A program made the translations under genes and the position numbers. This document shows positions 48,134 to 57,135 of a DNA stretch of 64,000 bases, piece after piece. Location of the stretch: NCBI RefSeq assembly GCF_025971955.1, contig NZ_JAPDMX010000025.1, forward strand, positions 103,428 to 167,427. Reading direction: 5' to 3'. This DNA is from Shewanella subflava (GTDB lineage Bacteria; Pseudomonadota; Gammaproteobacteria; Enterobacterales; Shewanellaceae). Numbering within the stretch: the stretch's first letter is position 1; every line of letters starts with the position of its first letter. A model generated the notes under the pieces. That model was not told the origin of the DNA, did not search any database, and worked only from the letters and a program-made list of their open reading frames with translations.

Positions 48134-50434
48134 TTAATTCCTTAAGTAAAGTGGTTTTCGGTAGTTAAATAAACCTTCATTCAACATATCATCAACCCCT
48201 AGTGGTCCTGAACCACCGAGCCCTTTGATAACAAAGTTTAAGTAAACACCTTTTTCAAACTCTTCACGCCTATCAATGCTTTGTGACAAATCATCGTCAT
48301 AATTGGTTTTGATGCGGTAATGATAACTTAAGCGAACTGCCCAGCAACAAGATTCATACTGGAAGCCTGTATAGGTTTCAATTCTGCGTGTTTCATTTAA
48401 ATCATAATACCAGTTACCCACAAAATATAAGTCGTCACGTATTGGCCATGAGGTTCTGATACCCGCTTGAGAAATATTGACTCTATCGTTAGTGTTGGTA
48501 TTCAGTAAATCAGGAACGTATCGATAACTAAATTGAAGTAACTTATCTTTGCTGGGTCTAAAGTCCAAGGTAACTTCATTTTTTTTGTTTTTATTGTTTT
48601 CGGTATCGTGCTGCAATGAGCCGCTAATAAACCAATCTTTATAAAGGTGAGCATCCAACTCGGCTGCTAAAACCGACGTTGATTCAGACTCTTGAATTAA
48701 CTGGTTATCAATTAACACTTTTGAGTCTTCAAAGTAGAGGGTTTGTCCCAGACTAAATTTAAATTTTTCTAAATTAAATTCATCCAAAAATCGAGTGGTG
48801 AACCCGAGAGTTAATTGATTCGCATCTGCAATTCTATCTAATCCGGAAAAACGTCGGTCACGGAATAGTCCGAAGTAGTCTTCTTGCAGTTGTGCTGTGT
48901 CGTAAACACCTATGTCAGATTGGTCTTCATAACCGACATATAGGTATTGAAATTGTGGCTCTAATGTTTGCTTAAATGCACTATCAAAAAATGTTGTTGG
49001 CCGCTCGAAGTTAATTTGGCCGTGCAGACGTACTTGTGGAATGGTTCTGCTAACAGATTCAGCCAATTGGGTGTCTTTTTCATCGGGTGCTTGCCAGTAT
49101 TGGGTTTGCAGTAGCTTAATTTCACTGGTTAAGCTTCCTGCAGGGCCTTGGATCGGTAACGTTAGGCTTGGAACCATATGAAGACGCGTGGCTGTGGTGT
49201 ATTCATTTTCTTGATGGCGGAAATTGGTTAGTTCAGAGTTAAATCTGAAATCAATCGCATTCCAGAAATTAATTTCACGATAATTGAAATTCAGCTGTGG
49301 CATAACCTGATAAGGAAGTTCATCTTCGCCAAGCACTTTAATATCTTGAACGCGCATATTGAAATCCCAGTTTTGTTCAAAATAACTGGCTTCTCCAATA
49401 CGTGATAATTGGTTGTCTGTTGAGCGGTTTACATCTGAATTTAAATCGTTGAAATAATTGTTATCAGAGACATCGGTGTAATTTGCTCTGACGCGCCAAT
49501 TTTCATCTAAAGCGCCTTGATGACTCCAATGGAACAAATAGCGCTCAGGGTTATTAAATAACTTGCGGTCGTTACCTAGGTATTCAACATTGAGTTGACC
49601 ATTTTGTTGCTCACCTGCTAAATAACGAAATTCAGTCTTGGTAAATAATCCACGCGATGACATCACATCTGGGGTGAAAGTTAAATCATATTCTGGCGCA
49701 ATATTCCAATAATAAGGCGTACTGAATTGCACACCATTTGTTGTACTGGTGCTAAAACTTGGGAATAAAAATCCCGTTTTACGTTTATCAGATACTGGAA
49801 TTGTCATATAAGGAATGTACATCACGGGCACATCTGCAATACGTAATTTGGCGTTCCAAATTTCGCCCCATTCCTCTTCACTGTCGATTTTGATCATGTC
49901 AGCTTCAAGCAACCAAGATTCATCCCCAGGTGGGCATGTTGAAAAGTTGGTGCCGGAAAGGATCAGGTTATTCTCTGAGGTGATTTGTAATTTTTTAGCA
50001 TCACCATGAGCTTGTTGCCCATGCAGCCAATATTCAGCACCTTCTAATGTGGCACTGCTACTGCTCATTTGAGCCTCTAAATTGGCTGCGGTAATCGTAA
50101 ACTGATCATCTTTAAATATCAGATTGCCACTGGCACTTAACTGTTGTTTTTTCTGATCTAAAATTGCTTCATCTGCAGCGATGTGTCTTGAACCTTGGCT
50201 AAAACTCACATCGCCATTGAAATGGGCTTTATCATCAAAAGCCGCTGAAGAGTTATCTGAAATAATGACAATGTCAGTGTCTTGGATACCTGAAAGCTTT
50301 TCACGATCATCAAATGAACGTGAAACAGGAGGCTCAACCACACAAAGTGGAAGCGATTCTGCTTCGGGAGCAGGTGTTTGGGCAAACACTGTTTGAGGCA
50401 AAAGGCATAAGGCCAGAAAATATCGGATTTGCAT
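48134..50434 (-). CDS. lptD: LPS-assembly protein LptD
   Basis: Outer membrane beta-barrel that, with LptE, inserts LPS into the outer leaflet. Signal peptide (residues 1 to about 18, cleavage at VFA-QTP), an N-terminal jellyroll (about 45-205) and a 26-strand barrel. Disulfide cysteines are in the expected pattern: one near the N-terminus (SLPLC), one at STCPPGDESWLLEA, and a C-terminal CC pair (ESCCWAVRLSYHYRI). The ATG at 50434 is preferred; a TTG three codons earlier is possible, and neither has a strong ribosome site. 766 residues. First gene of the minus-strand cluster. Confidence 0.95.
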   Translation of the reverse strand: MQIRYFLALCLLPQTVFAQTPAPEAESLPLCVVEPPVSRSFDDREKLSGIQDTDIVIISDNSSAAFDDKAHFNGDVSFSQGSRHIAADEAILDQKKQQLSASGNLIFKDDQFTITAANLEAQMSSSSATLEGAEYWLHGQQAHGDAKKLQITSENNLILSGTNFSTCPPGDESWLLEADMIKIDSEEEWGEIWNAKLRIADVPVMYIPYMTIPVSDKRKTGFLFPSFSTSTTNGVQFSTPYYWNIAPEYDLTFTPDVMSSRGLFTKTEFRYLAGEQQNGQLNVEYLGNDRKLFNNPERYLFHWSHQGALDENWRVRANYTDVSDNNYFNDLNSDVNRSTDNQLSRIGEASYFEQNWDFNMRVQDIKVLGEDELPYQVMPQLNFNYREINFWNAIDFRFNSELTNFRHQENEYTTATRLHMVPSLTLPIQGPAGSLTSEIKLLQTQYWQAPDEKDTQLAESVSRTIPQVRLHGQINFERPTTFFDSAFKQTLEPQFQYLYVGYEDQSDIGVYDTAQLQEDYFGLFRDRRFSGLDRIADANQLTLGFTTRFLDEFNLEKFKFSLGQTLYFEDSKVLIDNQLIQESESTSVLAAELDAHLYKDWFISGSLQHDTENNKNKKNEVTLDFRPSKDKLLQFSYRYVPDLLNTNTNDRVNISQAGIRTSWPIRDDLYFVGNWYYDLNETRRIETYTGFQYESCCWAVRLSYHYRIKTNYDDDLSQSIDRREEFEKGVYLNFVIKGLGGSGPLGVDDMLNEGLFNYRKPLYLRN

Positions 50435-50551
50435 TATAGTCAAATAATTATGAATTCTTGTTCTGGAAAGTTTGGAGAGATAAAGAAATGCAGCTAGTTA
50501 AGTATATGCAAAACAATCCATTCTTTAGCTGTTTCCAAGTGTTATGCTGGC

Positions 50552-50557
50552 TATAAT
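50552..50557 (+). promoter_or_regulatory. Putative -10 element for amgK-murU
   Basis: A perfect TATAAT 29 bases upstream of the amgK ATG; no good -35 box at the usual distance, so assignment is tentative. Confidence 0.4.
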
Positions 50558-50586
50558 AAAGCAATTTTTGACGAAGAGCCATTGAG

Positions 50587-51645
50587 ATGAGTGAAACAGA
50601 TTTAAGATTCAGTTTATTAGTGTCCTGGTTAAAGCAATATTTTGCTCAAGAAGTGAACATCTCATTGATTTGTGGTGATGCCAGCTTTAGACGTTATTTT
50701 AGATTAACGGTTAATAACGTCGATTATATTGTTGCAGATTCTCCCATTGCTTTAGTACCTGTCGCGCCTTTTATTGCGGTTGCACAGGCTTACCAACAAG
50801 CTGGACTATTGGTGCCGCAAATTATTCATGTTTGTCATGAGCATGGGTTTGTTTTGCAAACGGATGTTGGACAAGCCCAACTCCTGTCTGTCATTACGCC
50901 AGACAATGTCACGGAGTATTATCAGCAAGCACTCGACTTACTCGTTCCTATTAGCCAAGTCACCACTATTACCCATGTCACCGGTCAACAATCACCTTTA
51001 CCCGAATATGACTCAGCCTTTGTTGAGCGAGAGTTGGCTATTTTTACTCAGTGGCTCATTGGCGAACACCTTCAATATGCAATGACAGCAACAGAAACCT
51101 GCATGCTAACAAGCTGTTTTCAAGTTTTGGTCGATAATGTCACTCAGCAGCCTAAAGTGGGGATGCACCGTGACTTCCACAGCCGAAATTTACTGATTAA
51201 TCAAGATAATTCTCAACAATGTCGTCTTGCCGTCATCGATTTTCAAGACGCGGTAATAGGGCCGGTGACTTATGATGCGGTATCACTGTTACGTGACTGT
51301 TATGTTAGATGGCCTGACAACATCATTAATCCATTAATCGAATATCATTATGCATTGGCTATTAAGCATCAATTAATGACGTCCGATATCAGTTTTGCAC
51401 AGTATTTACAGTGGTTTGATTTGATGGGGTTACAGCGTCATATTAAAGCCGCTGGGATTTTCGCAAGACTAAAACTGCGCGATGGTAAAGCAGGTTATTT
51501 GGCTGATATTCCACTTACACTCCAATATGTCATTGATATTGCAAAACGATACCCAAACTTAATGCCTTTAGGGGAGTGGGTGGAAAGGGTTGTTTTACCA
51601 TTGGTGCAAGATAAGCGTCGTGTTGATAAGGAGTTAAGCCAATGA
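50587..51645 (+). CDS. amgK: N-acetylmuramate/N-acetylglucosamine kinase AmgK-like
   Basis: A 352-residue aminoglycoside-phosphotransferase-fold kinase. Catalytic HRD-type loop MHRDFHSRNLL has H194 and D196, and the metal-binding DFG-equivalent is IDFQDA at D218. In Pseudomonas AmgK phosphorylates the anomeric position of MurNAc or GlcNAc for recycling and is encoded beside murU and lptD, exactly the arrangement here, where the stop overlaps the murU start by four bases. The similarity to aminoglycoside phosphotransferases is only of fold and should not be read as antibiotic resistance. Confidence 0.9.
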   Translation: MSETDLRFSLLVSWLKQYFAQEVNISLICGDASFRRYFRLTVNNVDYIVADSPIALVPVAPFIAVAQAYQQAGLLVPQIIHVCHEHGFVLQTDVGQAQLLSVITPDNVTEYYQQALDLLVPISQVTTITHVTGQQSPLPEYDSAFVERELAIFTQWLIGEHLQYAMTATETCMLTSCFQVLVDNVTQQPKVGMHRDFHSRNLLINQDNSQQCRLAVIDFQDAVIGPVTYDAVSLLRDCYVRWPDNIINPLIEYHYALAIKHQLMTSDISFAQYLQWFDLMGLQRHIKAAGIFARLKLRDGKAGYLADIPLTLQYVIDIAKRYPNLMPLGEWVERVVLPLVQDKRRVDKELSQ

Positions 51646-52352
51646 AAGCGATGATTTTAGCAGCAGGAAGAGGTGAACGCTTAAGACCGTTAACGGATAC
51701 GCTTCCAAAACCTTTAGTTGCGGTAAACGGTAAGCCACTGATTGAATATCATTTGGAGAAGCTTGCCGCTATCGGGATTAAACAGGTGGTGATCAACCAC
51801 GCTTGGCTGGGACATTTGTTGCCTGAAACATTAGGCAATGGCGAACGCTGGGGATTATCGATTGAATATAGTGCAGAAACAGAGGCATTAGAAACCGCAG
51901 GCGGAATAAAACACGCGCTTGCGTTATTAGGTACAGCACCTTTTTTATTGTTAAATGGTGATATTTTTATTGATGAATTACCCGATGTCACCCATGCGTT
52001 GGGTGTCGTGGAACAGCTGCAAGCCGATGCTTATATCTGGTTTGTCGATAACCCAGCTCATCACCCTCAAGGTGATTTTAGCTTAGTGACTAACCCACAG
52101 CAGATTGGTTTTGAAAACCTATCGCTTGTTGCGTTAGAGGGGGAACCTCGTTTTACTTACAGTGGAATGGGGGTTTATCACCCTAAAATGTTCGCAGGGC
52201 TCGCCGAGGGCTCGCAACCATTAGGGCCATTATTAAGACAATCTATCGCGCAAGAGCAAATATATGGCCACTGTTTAACACAATATTGGTGTGATGTTGG
52301 CACTGTAGCAAGATTAGCGGCGTTGAATGACCGCTTAATCTCACTTACTTAA
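51642..52352 (+). CDS. murU: N-acetylmuramate-1-phosphate uridylyltransferase MurU-like
   Basis: A 236-residue nucleotidyltransferase with the NTP motif LAAGRGERLRPLTDTLPKPLV (residues split 6-25) and LLNGDIF for the metal-binding aspartate. In the Pseudomonas recycling pathway MurU converts MurNAc-1-phosphate to UDP-MurNAc. ATGA overlap with amgK implies translational coupling. GlmU-like or mannose-1-phosphate uridylyltransferases are alternatives on sequence alone, but context decides. Confidence 0.9.
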   Translation: MKAMILAAGRGERLRPLTDTLPKPLVAVNGKPLIEYHLEKLAAIGIKQVVINHAWLGHLLPETLGNGERWGLSIEYSAETEALETAGGIKHALALLGTAPFLLLNGDIFIDELPDVTHALGVVEQLQADAYIWFVDNPAHHPQGDFSLVTNPQQIGFENLSLVALEGEPRFTYSGMGVYHPKMFAGLAEGSQPLGPLLRQSIAQEQIYGHCLTQYWCDVGTVARLAALNDRLISLT

Positions 52353-52386
52353 AATACATTTATTTTTTTATATAACGGACAAGTCG

Positions 52387-53160
52387 ATGCGAATTTGGGG
52401 AAAGGTTTTCGGATTTATTATTGGTTTTATGTTTGGCAAAGTGTTCGGTGGCCTATTGGGGCTGTGGCTAGGGCACCTTTATGATAAACGTCAACGGTTA
52501 TCAAGCTTGATCCAAGCGGCGGGAGAGCGTCAAGCTGTGTTCTTTAATACCACGTTTGCGGTCATGGGGCATGTTGCTAAAGCATCGGGCCACGTCACTG
52601 AAGCGGATATTCGTGTTGCCACATTGCTGATGGATAAAATGCAGCTGACAGGCCGTGCACGCCAAGAGGCTCAAGAAGCATTTCGTTCAGGACGCCAAAG
52701 CGGATTTGATTTATTTAAGCAACTTGCCGATTTTAAAAGAGTCACTCAAAGCCGACATGAATTGTTGCAGATGTTTTTAGAAATTCAAATTCAAACGGCG
52801 CTGTCCGATGGTGAGCTTCAGGAAAAAGAGCAACAAGTACTCGCTGTGATAGCTGAACAGTTAGGCATGTCAGGGGTATTAAACGATTTGTTATCCCGTT
52901 GGCAAGCGGAGTTTCAGCATCATCAAGCTCGTCATGGCAGTAAAATGTCAATCAAAGATGCGTATTTAGTGTTGGGAACTGATGACTCTGTAAGCGATCT
53001 GCAAATTAAGCGGGCATATCGTAAATTAATGAATGAACACCATCCAGATAAGTTAGTCGCTAAAGGCCTACCCGAAGAAATGATGATGCTTGCTAAAGAC
53101 AAAGCACAAGATATTCAAGCTGCATATGAGGCGATAAAAACCTCAAGAGGCATGCGCTAA
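52387..53160 (+). CDS. djlA: Membrane-anchored DnaJ-like co-chaperone DjlA
   Basis: Type III J-protein: a glycine-rich N-terminal membrane helix (about 5-25), a TerB-like central domain (about 40-175) and a C-terminal J domain (about 192-257) containing the HPD motif in NEHHPDKLVAKG. Partner of DnaK at the inner membrane. Highly like E. coli DjlA, which is also found next to lptD. Follows murU by 34 bases. Confidence 0.95.
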   Translation: MRIWGKVFGFIIGFMFGKVFGGLLGLWLGHLYDKRQRLSSLIQAAGERQAVFFNTTFAVMGHVAKASGHVTEADIRVATLLMDKMQLTGRARQEAQEAFRSGRQSGFDLFKQLADFKRVTQSRHELLQMFLEIQIQTALSDGELQEKEQQVLAVIAEQLGMSGVLNDLLSRWQAEFQHHQARHGSKMSIKDAYLVLGTDDSVSDLQIKRAYRKLMNEHHPDKLVAKGLPEEMMMLAKDKAQDIQAAYEAIKTSRGMR

Positions 53161-53203
53161 GACATGCGTATTACTTTTTGGGCGTGAATACAGGATCCAC
53201 TCA

Positions 53204-53818
53204 ATGATAAACAAAATAAAACTCGCACTCATCGCAGGATGCTTAACTTTCAGTATTTCTAGTCATGCAGAAGTATTCATCGCTCCTTTTGGTGGCTATA
53301 GTTTTGGCGGCAATGGCCTAGACGTATTAGCTAATGATGAAACCACCAATGATTTAGAGATGAGCGAAGGGGGAAGTGGGGGATTAATGCTGGGGATCAC
53401 GACAACAGATCCTGGGAATATGTACCTATTGTTTAGCCGCCATCAAACTGATTTACGCCAAGGATCATTATCTTCTGAGGTATTGACCGACTTAGAGGTT
53501 AACTATTTTCATTTGGGCGGGACATTATATTTCCCTAATGGTCATTTTAAACCTTATATCACCGCCAGTGCAGGTGTAACCCAACTTCGTCCAAATAAAC
53601 AATACTCAAGTGAAACTAATTTTTCTATGGGGTTCGGTGGTGGCGTGGCATACGAGTTAACTGACAACGTGAGTTTATTTGCTGATATTCGCGGGTATGC
53701 GACATTTGTAAACTCGACTGGTGGCTTGTTTTGTAATGAAACTCGCTGCATTTGGCAAATTGAAGGTGATTTAATGTGGCAAGGCCAAACCAACATTGGT
53801 ATCGAGGTTGCCTTTTAA
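53204..53818 (+). CDS. Outer membrane beta-barrel protein
   Basis: A 204-residue protein: signal peptide to about residue 22 (cleavage SHA-EVF), then alternating beta-strands (FIAPFGGYSFGG, YFHLGGTLYFP, FKPYITASAGVTQL, SMGFGGGVAYELTDNVSLFADIRGYATF) and a C-terminal aromatic residue (IEVAF). This is the pattern of an eight-stranded OmpW/OmpX-like or OMP_b-brl barrel. Two cysteines in a late loop (LFCNETRCIW) may bond. Role unknown; between djlA and a dehydrogenase gene on the same strand. Confidence 0.82.
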   Translation: MINKIKLALIAGCLTFSISSHAEVFIAPFGGYSFGGNGLDVLANDETTNDLEMSEGGSGGLMLGITTTDPGNMYLLFSRHQTDLRQGSLSSEVLTDLEVNYFHLGGTLYFPNGHFKPYITASAGVTQLRPNKQYSSETNFSMGFGGGVAYELTDNVSLFADIRGYATFVNSTGGLFCNETRCIWQIEGDLMWQGQTNIGIEVAF

Positions 53819-53845
53819 GTCAGTTTTAAAGCGTTAGGATAAATC

Positions 53846-54796
53846 ATGAATATAGTCATTTTAGACGGGTATACGTTAAATCCTGGTGACTTAAGCTGGG
53901 ACGGTTTTCGTGATGTAGCAGAGCAGTGTCAAGTTTACGATCATACATCGGCGGCGGATATCGTCAGCCGATGCCAAAATTGCGATATGGTATTAACTAA
54001 TAAAACTGCCTTATCCGCGGATGTGTTAAAACAGCTACCACTGGTGAAATATATTGGGGTGCTTGCGACCGGCACCAATGTTGTCGACGTCGCTTTTGCT
54101 AAACAGCAAGGCATTGTGGTGACAAACGTGCCTGCTTATGGACCTGATGCTGTCGCGCAAATGGTGTTCGCTCATATTTTGCATCACAGTCAACATGTCG
54201 CGATACATGATCACGCCGTTAAACAAGGTGATTGGACTCGTCAGCGAGATTTTTGCTTCACCTTACAGCCATTAATGTCGTTAAAAGGCAAAACAATAGG
54301 TCTAGTTGGGTATGGGGATATCGCTCAGCAAGTGGCATCGATTGCCCTCGCATTTGGCATGAAAGTATTGATTCATACGCCGAAGAGTAAACTACATTTA
54401 CCAAAGGGCGTCATCTGGTGTGAGTTGAATGATTTGTTATCTCAAGCGATGTTTTTATCATTACATTGCCCGTTAACTACAGCAACGTACCAAATGATCA
54501 ACACCACAACCTTGACACTGCTACCGTTCAATGCCGTGGTGATAAACACTGCCAGGGGCGATCTGATTGACGAGCAAGCTTTAGCGGATTGGCTTAATCA
54601 ACATCAAGGTTATGCTTGTGTGGATGTATTATCAACGGAGCCGCCCCAAGCGAATAATCCATTATTATCAGCAAATAATATTAGCATTACCCCGCATATT
54701 GCTTGGGCAACTAAGGAAGCCAGACAAAACTTGATGAACATCGCGGTGAACAATTGTGCTCAGTTCATCAATGGTACACCAATTAATTTGGTTTAA
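53846..54796 (+). CDS. D-2-hydroxyacid dehydrogenase (glycerate/hydroxypyruvate type)
   Basis: A 316-residue NAD-dependent dehydrogenase. Rossmann loop GLVGYGDIAQQVA (about residues 152-164), the catalytic Arg in VINTARGDLIDEQALADWL, Glu in the DVLSTEPP region and His in ITPHIAWATKEAR. Similar to HprA-type glycerate dehydrogenase. The exact substrate is uncertain. Shares short spacing with the following hypothetical gene (20 bases), so likely one transcript. Confidence 0.9.
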   Translation: MNIVILDGYTLNPGDLSWDGFRDVAEQCQVYDHTSAADIVSRCQNCDMVLTNKTALSADVLKQLPLVKYIGVLATGTNVVDVAFAKQQGIVVTNVPAYGPDAVAQMVFAHILHHSQHVAIHDHAVKQGDWTRQRDFCFTLQPLMSLKGKTIGLVGYGDIAQQVASIALAFGMKVLIHTPKSKLHLPKGVIWCELNDLLSQAMFLSLHCPLTTATYQMINTTTLTLLPFNAVVINTARGDLIDEQALADWLNQHQGYACVDVLSTEPPQANNPLLSANNISITPHIAWATKEARQNLMNIAVNNCAQFINGTPINLV

Positions 54797-54815
54797 GGAT
54801 AGCACCGGAATTAGC

Positions 54816-55256
54816 ATGAGTATTTATAAAGAACTGTATGATGTATTCGACAAAGAACGCAATTTAAAGAAAACTTCAGATGCCAATTTGCGCCAATTGC
54901 AATTTGAAATTGAAGCCAATATTCATTACATGGCCAGCGCCTTTAAACAACATTTTCCCAGCGATGTGATTGTTGCGGGATTGGAAAATAGCGTGTTCAA
55001 ACAACTTATGCAGCAATCTTACACAATCAAAGCTAAACCATTAAAAAGTTCGACAATTAATGGCTATAAAGAATTTGAAAAATATCTGCACTGGCATACT
55101 GATAAATTAATTGAACGAGCCTATTTAAGAGTACACCTTTTACAGAAGCTTATTACAGCAGGGCAAAATGATCAGCAGCTTAAACTGAAGTCGTTATTTC
55201 GATTTTTCATGCTGGTTCATTACCATCTTGCCGATAAAGCCTTGCCTCGTCGTTAA
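54816..55256 (+). CDS. Uncharacterised 146-residue protein
   Basis: Not recognised. It is a helical soluble protein with high Lys/Gln content, no signal peptide or membrane span; the N-terminal part (YKELYDVFDKERNLKKTS) reads as amphipathic helix. I start at the ATG at 54816; the earlier ATG at 54756 would overlap the dehydrogenase gene. Ends near a strong bidirectional terminator shared with purT. No function can be given. Confidence 0.72.
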   Translation: MSIYKELYDVFDKERNLKKTSDANLRQLQFEIEANIHYMASAFKQHFPSDVIVAGLENSVFKQLMQQSYTIKAKPLKSSTINGYKEFEKYLHWHTDKLIERAYLRVHLLQKLITAGQNDQQLKLKSLFRFFMLVHYHLADKALPRR

Positions 55257-55275
55257 TCACTTGCAACCCAAATGA

Positions 55276-55309
55276 CATGTTCGCCATATTATGAAATATG
55301 GCGAACATG
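55276..55309. terminator. Bidirectional hairpin between the hypothetical gene and purT
   Basis: CATGTTCGCCATATT (55276-55290) pairs perfectly with AATATGGCGAACATG (55295-55309), a 15-bp stem; no strong T tract but placed between two convergent genes. Confidence 0.7.
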
Positions 55310-55344
55310 CTTTGATATTTTTATCGTCGGTACTAACGCGAATG

Positions 55345-56541
55345 CTACAGAATTACGGTAATTTCTGCTGCCACCTTCTTGGCTTTGGCTACTGCATTGT
55401 CGATATTGCTATCTTTAGCTAAAGCCACGCCTAATCGTCTGCGACCATCGATATCCGGCTTACCAAATAATCTGAGCTGAGTATCAGGCAGAGTCAGTGC
55501 TTTACCCATTCCTTGAAAACGAATGTTGTCTGATTTACCTTCTCCAAGGATCACCGCAGATGCAGAGGGCCCATACTGAGTGATTTTTCCAATCGGTAAT
55601 CCTAAAATGGCACGCACATGTAAAGCAAATTCGGATAAGTCTTGGCTGATAAGCGTGACAAGTCCAGTGTCGTGGGGGCGAGGTGAGACTTCAGAGAAAT
55701 ATACTTCATCGCCTTTAATAAACAACTCAACACCAAATAACCCAAATCCGCCTAATGCTTTAACGGCTTTCATCGCGACTATTTGTGCTTTTTCAAGCAC
55801 ATGGTCAGGCATGCTCTGTGGCTGCCAAGACTCGCGATAATCGCCATCTTCTTGTCTGTGACCAATGGGTTCGCAAAAATGAATGCCATCAATGGCATTA
55901 ATGGTCAGTAAGGTAATCTCATAGTCAAACTGGATAAAGGCTTCAACAATAACGCGTCCTTGGCCTGCTCTTCCACCTTGTTGAGCATAATCCCATGAAG
56001 GTCGAATATCGGCAGCTGACTTAATAACGCTTTGACCTTTACCTGAAGAACTCATGACAGGCTTGATTACGCAGGGGAATCCTATCTCGTTTATTGCGAG
56101 GGTCAGTTCATTTAAACTGTCGCAGAAAAAATAGGCTGAGGTGGGCAAACCTAAGGTTTCTGCGGCAAGCCGACGGATCCCTTCTCTATCCATGGTAAGT
56201 TTTGCCGCTTGTGCGCAAGGCACGACATTCAGTCCTTTCGACTCAAGGGATACTAAGGTATCGGTTGCAATAGCTTCAATTTCTGGGATCACTATATCCG
56301 GTTTTTCTGACTCAATTAATGCCGATAATGCTGCGCCATCTAACATGTTAATCACATGAAAACGATGGGCTACTTGCATGGCGGGGGCGTTGGGGTATCT
56401 ATCAACCCCAATGACTTCAATACCAAAACGTTGAAGCTCAATAGCCACCTCTTTACCGAGCTCACCACACCCAAGCAACATGGCTTTCACCGCATCAGCA
56501 CGGTTTGGTGTGCCTAAAATTTCTAACGAAGATTGACTCAT
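55345..56541 (-). CDS. purT: Formate-dependent GAR transformylase
   Basis: ATP-grasp enzyme of purine synthesis that makes formyl-GAR from GAR, formate and ATP, an alternative to PurN. Landmarks: [27 protein letters not shown] (split at about 25-50), [27 protein letters not shown] (ATP grip) and [14 protein letters not shown]. 398 residues, close to E. coli (392). Single gene, minus strand. Confidence 0.96.
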   Translation of the reverse strand: MSQSSLEILGTPNRADAVKAMLLGCGELGKEVAIELQRFGIEVIGVDRYPNAPAMQVAHRFHVINMLDGAALSALIESEKPDIVIPEIEAIATDTLVSLESKGLNVVPCAQAAKLTMDREGIRRLAAETLGLPTSAYFFCDSLNELTLAINEIGFPCVIKPVMSSSGKGQSVIKSAADIRPSWDYAQQGGRAGQGRVIVEAFIQFDYEITLLTINAIDGIHFCEPIGHRQEDGDYRESWQPQSMPDHVLEKAQIVAMKAVKALGGFGLFGVELFIKGDEVYFSEVSPRPHDTGLVTLISQDLSEFALHVRAILGLPIGKITQYGPSASAVILGEGKSDNIRFQGMGKALTLPDTQLRLFGKPDIDGRRRLGVALAKDSNIDNAVAKAKKVAAEITVIL

Positions 56542-56742
56542 AATAAACCTTGTTCAGTGTTCTAGTATTAGAACAGTTTACCTATTCAATACGCATATTT
56601 GCCATTTTTGAATATATTTTTGTGATATTGATTCGATAGATTCACCTGTTCTGCTTGTTCTGGCAATAAAACAAGCGTTGTAAATTGTAAGTGGCTGTGT
56701 AAAATTTGTGGCTGGAACGTTAAATGAGGCTTGGAGGCTAGA

Positions 56743-57135
56743 ATGTTTTTAGATTACTTCGCTTTAGGGATATTGTTTTTTGTCGTTATTTTTATCTTTT
56801 ATGGCATTATCGCTATTCATGATATTCCTTATGAAATAGCTAAAAAGCGTAATCATCCACAGCAAGATGCACTCCATATTGCCGGATGGGTCAGTTTGTT
56901 CACGTTACATGCCATCTGGCCATTTTTGTGGATATGGGCCACCTTGTATCGAGAAGACCGAGGTTGGGGGTTTAGCGATAGTCGTAAAAGAGAGTTGATT
57001 CTAGAGGGCGAGGTTAAGGAGCTTATCCAACAGGTTACTGAACTGTCGCAACGATTAGCCTTAGTGGAACATACCCATACTACTGAGTTTAGCGCAGAAG
57101 AAGCGGCAACATCGAATAGTAAGGAACATAAATAA
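56743..57135 (+). CDS. yiaW: DUF3302 membrane protein (YiaW-like)
   Basis: A 130-residue protein with two membrane helices (about 4-25 and 42-62) and the DUF3302 motif HDIPYEIAKKRNHPQQDALHIAGWVSLFTLHAIWPFLWIWA (read as segments of 15-20). A coiled-coil-like tail (about 85-115) follows. E. coli YiaW is the small partner encoded next to the membrane-fusion protein YiaV. The ATG at 56743 has GGAGG six bases before; a TTG four codons upstream is less likely. Its stop overlaps the ATG of the next gene. Confidence 0.87.
   Translation: MFLDYFALGILFFVVIFIFYGIIAIHDIPYEIAKKRNHPQQDALHIAGWVSLFTLHAIWPFLWIWATLYREDRGWGFSDSRKRELILEGEVKELIQQVTELSQRLALVEHTHTTEFSAEEAATSNSKEHK

Noticed and set aside
50587..51645. 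AmgK-like gene as an aminoglycoside resistance kinase
   Set aside because: The kinase fold is shared, but operon overlap with murU and the position beside lptD indicate sugar recycling.
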